7,989 nt of DNA from Fibrobacter sp. Lineage in GTDB: Bacteria > Fibrobacterota > Fibrobacteria > Fibrobacterales > Fibrobacteraceae. The notes below the pieces were generated by a model. It did no database searches. It saw nothing but the letters and a program-made list of their open reading frames with translations, and was not told the origin of the DNA. Of the stretch, positions 5,387-7,989 are shown piece by piece. Where the stretch lies: NCBI GenBank assembly GCA_016295375.1, contig JAEDLI010000108.1:1-7989 (forward strand), given 5' to 3'. Positions within the stretch are counted from its first letter, which is position 1. Each line of letters begins with the position of its first letter. A program made the translations under genes and the position numbers.

Positions 5387-7276
5387 ATGGCAACAGAGAA
5401 GATGGAATTCCAGACCGAAGTTCGCGACATGCTGAACTTGATGATCAACTCCCTTTACAGCAACAAGGAAATCTTCCTCCGCGAGCTCGTCTCGAACGCG
5501 GCGGACGCCCTGGACAAGCGCCGTTTCCTCTCGCTTTCGAACGCCGACCTGCTTCCGCAGGGCACACAGCTCCGCATCGATATCTCGGTGAACAAGGAAG
5601 GCAAGCGCATCGTTGTGGAAGACAACGGTATCGGCATGAACAAGGAAGACTTGATCAACTGCCTGGGTACCATCGCCCGTAGCGGCACCAAGAACTTTAT
5701 CAAGAATTTGAAGGAAGGCGACAAGGGCAGCGTCGATCTCATCGGCCAGTTCGGTGTGGGTTTCTACTCCGTGTTCATGGTCGCAAAGAAGGTCGAAGTG
5801 TTGACCTTGAAGGCCGGTGAAACTCAGGGCTATATGTGGTCCTCCGAAGGCACTGGTGAATTTGAAATTTCTGAGGCCCCGCGCGACAAGGTGGGCACCA
5901 AGATTACCTTGTACCTGAAGGACGACGAAGACGCGGTCGACTTCGCCAGCGAATGGAAAATCAAGGACATCGTTCAGAAGTACAGCGGCTTCGTGAGCTA
6001 CGGCATCTACTTCCATCCCGAAGCAACGAAGAACGACAAGGGCGAAATCGAAGAAAAGCCGGAAGAACGCTTGAACGAAAAGCAGGCATTGTGGCGCCAG
6101 AGCGAAAAGGAAGTCACCGAGGAACAGTACAAGGATTTCTACAACGTCATCAGCCACGAAGCCGACGAACCGGCCGCCTGGAGCCACAGCCACGCCGAAG
6201 GTTCCCAGGAATTCTGGAGCCTCGTGTACATCCCGAGCAAAGCCCCGTTCAACATCTGGCACAACGACGCCTTGCACGGCCTCAAGCTCTACGTGAAGAA
6301 AGTCTTTATCATGGACGACTGCAAAGACCTGCTGCCGCCTTGGCTCCGCTTTGTGCGCGGCGTGGTGGATAGCGAAGACTTGCCGCTGAACGTGTCCCGT
6401 GAAATCTTGCAGAACAACAAGATTATCACCAACATCCGTAAGCACGTCATCAAGAAGGTGCTCGACTCCCTGCAGAACATGGCCGACAAGGATGCCGCCA
6501 AGTACAACGCCTGGTGGCGCGAACTCGGCATGGTCTTGAAGGAAGGCTTCTACATGAACTGGGAGCATCTTGACGAACTCAAGAAGTTGCTCCGTTTCGA
6601 AAGCACCAAGACGGAAGGCGACGCTCTCGTGGGCCTCGATGAATACGTGAAGCGCATGCCGGAAGGCCAGAAGGAAATCTACTACCTCATCGGCGACAAG
6701 AATGCCGTGAAGTCTAACCCGATGCTCGAAGCCTTCAAGGCCAAGGGCTACGAAGTGTTGCTCATGAGCGACGGCATCGACGAATTCATGATGTCGAGCC
6801 TCACCGAATTCGGCGACAAGAAGTTTCACGACATTGCCCGCGGTGACGTGGACTTCGAAAAGACCGAAGACGAAAAGAAGGCCGAAGAAGAAAACAAGGG
6901 CATTTTCAAGGGCCTCTGCGAAAACCTGCAGAAGGTCCTGGACGAAGACATCAAGGAAGTCCGCGTGTCCAGCCGCCTGAAGGATAGCCCCTGTTGCCTC
7001 GTGACCAGCGAAGACGCCATGAGCGCCCAGATGGAACGCATGATGAAGGCGATGGGCCAGAAGAACTTGCCGAAGTCCAAGCGCATTCTGGAAATCAACC
7101 CGACGCACCCGATTTGCGAGATGCTCAAGAAGAAGGCCGAAGCCAAGGAAGATTTGGGCGATTGGCCGAAGGCCCTCTACGGTCAGGCACTGCTTGCCGA
7201 AGGCTCTCCGCTTCCGAACCCGGCAGAATATGTGGCTGCAGTAACACGACTGCTCGGCCAAGCCGCAGGCAAGTAA
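5387..7276 (+). CDS. htpG: Molecular chaperone HtpG (bacterial Hsp90)
   Basis: HtpG is the cytoplasmic Hsp90 dimer that remodels client proteins with ATP. The 629-residue protein is close to the E. coli length (624). The N-terminal GHKL ATPase domain shows LRELVSNAADALDK (31-44, with E33 as catalytic Glu and N37 binding Mg-ATP), DNGIGM (79-84) and GQFGVGFYS (120-128). A charged linker lies at about 211-240. The middle domain contains WSHSHAEG, LKLYVKKVFIMDD and RGVVDSEDLPLNVSRE (324-339), with R338 as the ATP-contacting Arg. The C-terminal dimerisation domain has NPTHP (571-575). AGGAG (5376-5380) lies 6 bases before the ATG. It appears to be transcribed alone, from a long structured leader with a sigma-54-like promoter, and continues into a structured 3' region with the terminator at 7492-7522. 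Sequence and domains are intact. Confidence 0.98.
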   Translation: MATEKMEFQTEVRDMLNLMINSLYSNKEIFLRELVSNAADALDKRRFLSLSNADLLPQGTQLRIDISVNKEGKRIVVEDNGIGMNKEDLINCLGTIARSGTKNFIKNLKEGDKGSVDLIGQFGVGFYSVFMVAKKVEVLTLKAGETQGYMWSSEGTGEFEISEAPRDKVGTKITLYLKDDEDAVDFASEWKIKDIVQKYSGFVSYGIYFHPEATKNDKGEIEEKPEERLNEKQALWRQSEKEVTEEQYKDFYNVISHEADEPAAWSHSHAEGSQEFWSLVYIPSKAPFNIWHNDALHGLKLYVKKVFIMDDCKDLLPPWLRFVRGVVDSEDLPLNVSREILQNNKIITNIRKHVIKKVLDSLQNMADKDAAKYNAWWRELGMVLKEGFYMNWEHLDELKKLLRFESTKTEGDALVGLDEYVKRMPEGQKEIYYLIGDKNAVKSNPMLEAFKAKGYEVLLMSDGIDEFMMSSLTEFGDKKFHDIARGDVDFEKTEDEKKAEEENKGIFKGLCENLQKVLDEDIKEVRVSSRLKDSPCCLVTSEDAMSAQMERMMKAMGQKNLPKSKRILEINPTHPICEMLKKKAEAKEDLGDWPKALYGQALLAEGSPLPNPAEYVAAVTRLLGQAAGK

Positions 7277-7295
7277 ATCCCGTTAGGCCTCGCTA

Positions 7296-7386
7296 CCACC
7301 TAAAGGTGGCCATGCTCACGTAAATACTAAAGTATTAAGTGAGCAAAGGTCGTTGCCACGCCCGGTCAATACCGGGCGCTTGCAAC
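7296..7386 (+). repeat. Three consecutive hairpins downstream of htpG
   Basis: Hairpin 1 is CCACC-TAAA-GGTGG (7296-7309). Hairpin 2 is GCTCAC/GTGAGC (7314-7319 with 7339-7344) enclosing AATAC-TAAA-GTATT (7323-7336). Hairpin 3 is GTTGC/GCAAC (7352-7356 with 7382-7386) enclosing the 8-bp stem CGCCCGGT/ACCGGGCG (7359-7378) with a CAAT loop. Hairpins 1 and 2 share the loop context C-TAAA-G. No T-run follows any of them, so they are not terminators. They may be part of the htpG 3' untranslated region, a small RNA or an intergenic repeat element. Confidence 0.65.
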
Positions 7387-7420
7387 TCACAACTAAACTG
7401 CTGACCGCCAGCGTGAAGTG

Positions 7421-7446
7421 ACACAAGGCGCAAACGCGCGTTGTGT
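7421..7446 (+). repeat. Long hairpin ACACAA...TTGTGT
   Basis: ACACAA (7421-7426) pairs with TTGTGT (7441-7446), then a single G-G mismatch (7427/7440), then GCGC (7428-7431) pairs with GCGC (7436-7439) around AAAC. It directly adjoins the next palindrome, with only one base between them. Confidence 0.65.
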
Positions 7447-7447
7447 T

Positions 7448-7476
7448 ATCCTGAGCGGTTGCAAACCGCGAAGGAT
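7448..7476. repeat. REP-like palindrome ATCCT-GA-...-GA-AGGAT
   Basis: Outer stem ATCCT/AGGAT (7448-7452 with 7472-7476), a symmetric GA/GA step (7453-7454 and 7470-7471), inner stem GCGGTT/AACCGC (7455-7460 with 7464-7469), loop GCA. The edges, TCCTGAGCG and CGAAGGATCCAG, resemble a short dispersed palindrome (TCCTGAGCGAAGCGAAGGATC type) that I remember from several bacterial phyla. Confidence 0.6.
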
Positions 7477-7491
7477 CCAGACCCGAATATC

Positions 7492-7522
7492 AAAAAGACC
7501 GCGATTGTTCGCGGCCTTTTTT
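7492..7522 (+). terminator. Terminator downstream of htpG, bidirectional
   Basis: CCGCGA (7499-7504) pairs with TCGCGG (7509-7514) around TTGT. The stem extends through G7497-C7516 and A/T pairs, with one mismatch. Six T follow on the plus strand (7517-7522) and five on the minus strand (complement of 7492-7496), so it can stop transcripts from both sides. It is the first T-run terminator after htpG, 215 bases beyond its stop codon. Confidence 0.88.
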
Positions 7523-7544
7523 GCAAATAAACAGCACATTATAC

Positions 7545-7576
7545 AAAAACCCCCGCCACCATTGCTGGTCGCAGGG
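7545..7576 (-). terminator. pckG terminator
   Basis: On the minus strand CCCTGCGACC (7576-7567) pairs with GGTGGCGGGG (7560-7551) around a six-base loop. There is one G-U wobble, which pairs only in the minus-strand RNA, and one G-G mismatch. One G and then five T follow (complement of 7549-7545). It lies 37 bases after the pckG stop. Confidence 0.75.
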
Positions 7577-7612
7577 ATTTTAAAGGATTTCCGTTAGGAA
7601 AGATAAGGCCTA

Positions 7613-7989
7613 TTAAGCCTTATTGAGGCGATCCTGGATCATGTCGATGATTTCGGAGAGTTCCTTCGGGAGGTGAGCGCCGAACTTCGGATAGTGGTTT
7701 TCCTTAACGTCGGCGAGTTCCTTCTTCCAGCCTTCCACGTCAACCTTCGTGATTTCCGGGAGAGTTTCCTTGTAGTAGTCGGCGAGGCCTTCAGTATTGA
7801 TGGCGCCGTCCTTCGGCATGTAACCAATCGGAGTTTCCTTGGCGTTATCGACACCGTCGCAACGGTCGAAGATCCAAGCGAGCACGCGGCTGTTATCGCC
7901 GTAACCCGGCCACATGAAGCCACCCGGGAGCTTCTCGTTGTTGGCATCCTTGCGGAACCAGTTCACGTAGAAGATCTTCGGGAGCTTGT
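7613..7989 (-). CDS. pckG: Phosphoenolpyruvate carboxykinase (GTP), C-terminal part
   Basis: The enzyme interconverts oxaloacetate plus GTP with phosphoenolpyruvate, CO2 and GDP. In succinate-forming anaerobes such as Fibrobacter it is thought to run toward oxaloacetate, feeding succinate production. Only about 125 C-terminal residues of a protein usually near 600 are in the window; the 5' part lies beyond the right edge. The frame is open to the edge and reads KLPKIFYVNWFRKD, so the GTG at 7966 is an internal Val codon and not a start. Diagnostic for the GTP-dependent family are NWFRKD, FMWPGYGDNSRVLAWI (nucleotide-binding Phe/Trp/Tyr region) and TPIGYMPKDGA; the ATP-dependent family lacks these. 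The stop codon is at 7613-7615. The gene is convergent with htpG, and terminators lie between them. Confidence 0.96.
   Translation of the reverse strand, partial: KLPKIFYVNWFRKDANNEKLPGGFMWPGYGDNSRVLAWIFDRCDGVDNAKETPIGYMPKDGAINTEGLADYYKETLPEITKVDVEGWKKELADVKENHYPKFGAHLPKELSEIIDMIQDRLNKA

Noticed and set aside
5310..5390. RNA thermometer masking the htpG ribosome binding site
   Set aside because: No stretch in the leader array offers more than about three contiguous pairs with AGGAG (5376-5380); the modules fold on themselves and leave the site free.
5351..7261. A 636-codon open frame on the minus strand opposite htpG
   Set aside because: Its peptide is the low-information shadow of htpG codon use (His/Val/Phe/Leu-rich, no motif); htpG has intact domains and a ribosome binding site. 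The long opposite frame follows from the strong G/C-ending codon bias. Smaller shadows opposite uppP (4169-5080) and recA (977-1501) were dropped for the same reason.
7281..7400. tRNA or other standard RNA gene after htpG
   Set aside because: The hairpins do not form a cloverleaf, and there is no T-psi-C-like arm or CCA end; treated as an unassigned structured region.

Overview
The window looks like a piece of a Fibrobacter-type chromosome (Fibrobacterota). This is inferred from gene content and style: a GTP-type PEP carboxykinase, a Cys-rich lipoprotein with C-x-DG-x-W repeats, G/C-ending codons, and intergenic runs of small palindromes. No marker here fixes the species.

Layout: (1) the 3' end of an unrecognised gene (1-243) and its terminator. 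(2) A stand-alone nicotinamide-nucleotide amidase (CinA C-terminal type, 421-942) followed by recA (983-2083), which also seems to have its own promoter inside the 3' end of the amidase gene. (3) A separate unit for a secreted lipoprotein (2386-3228). (4) A convergent DUF2334-type polysaccharide deacetylase on the minus strand (3299-4015). (5) Divergent from it, undecaprenyl-diphosphatase uppP (4196-5047). (6) htpG, the bacterial Hsp90 (5387-7276), behind a 339-base leader region. (7) The C-terminal part of pckG on the minus strand, running off the right edge (7613-7989). Nearly every unit ends in a clear hairpin plus T-run terminator.

The coding genes are mostly housekeeping: NAD salvage and DNA repair, cell-envelope lipid-carrier recycling, protein folding, and anaerobic C4 metabolism. 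The notable material lies between genes. Upstream of htpG are an exact sigma-54 (-24/-12) promoter match, a 15-bp direct repeat abutting it, and three tandem modules built as ACCTCAAA + palindrome with a 3-nt loop + G, ending 16 bp before the start codon. Related modules, partly inverted, fill the space between the deacetylase and uppP. Downstream of htpG a gene-free 336 bases carries five hairpins before the terminator, one of them a repeat-like palindrome with a symmetric GA/GA internal step. The recA and lipoprotein promoters share identical -35 and -10 hexamers and spacing, and the recA one overlaps a possible LexA site.

No insertion sequence, CRISPR array, rRNA or tRNA was found. I see no complete new multi-gene system; the best candidates for something undescribed are the intergenic palindrome modules and the control region of htpG.
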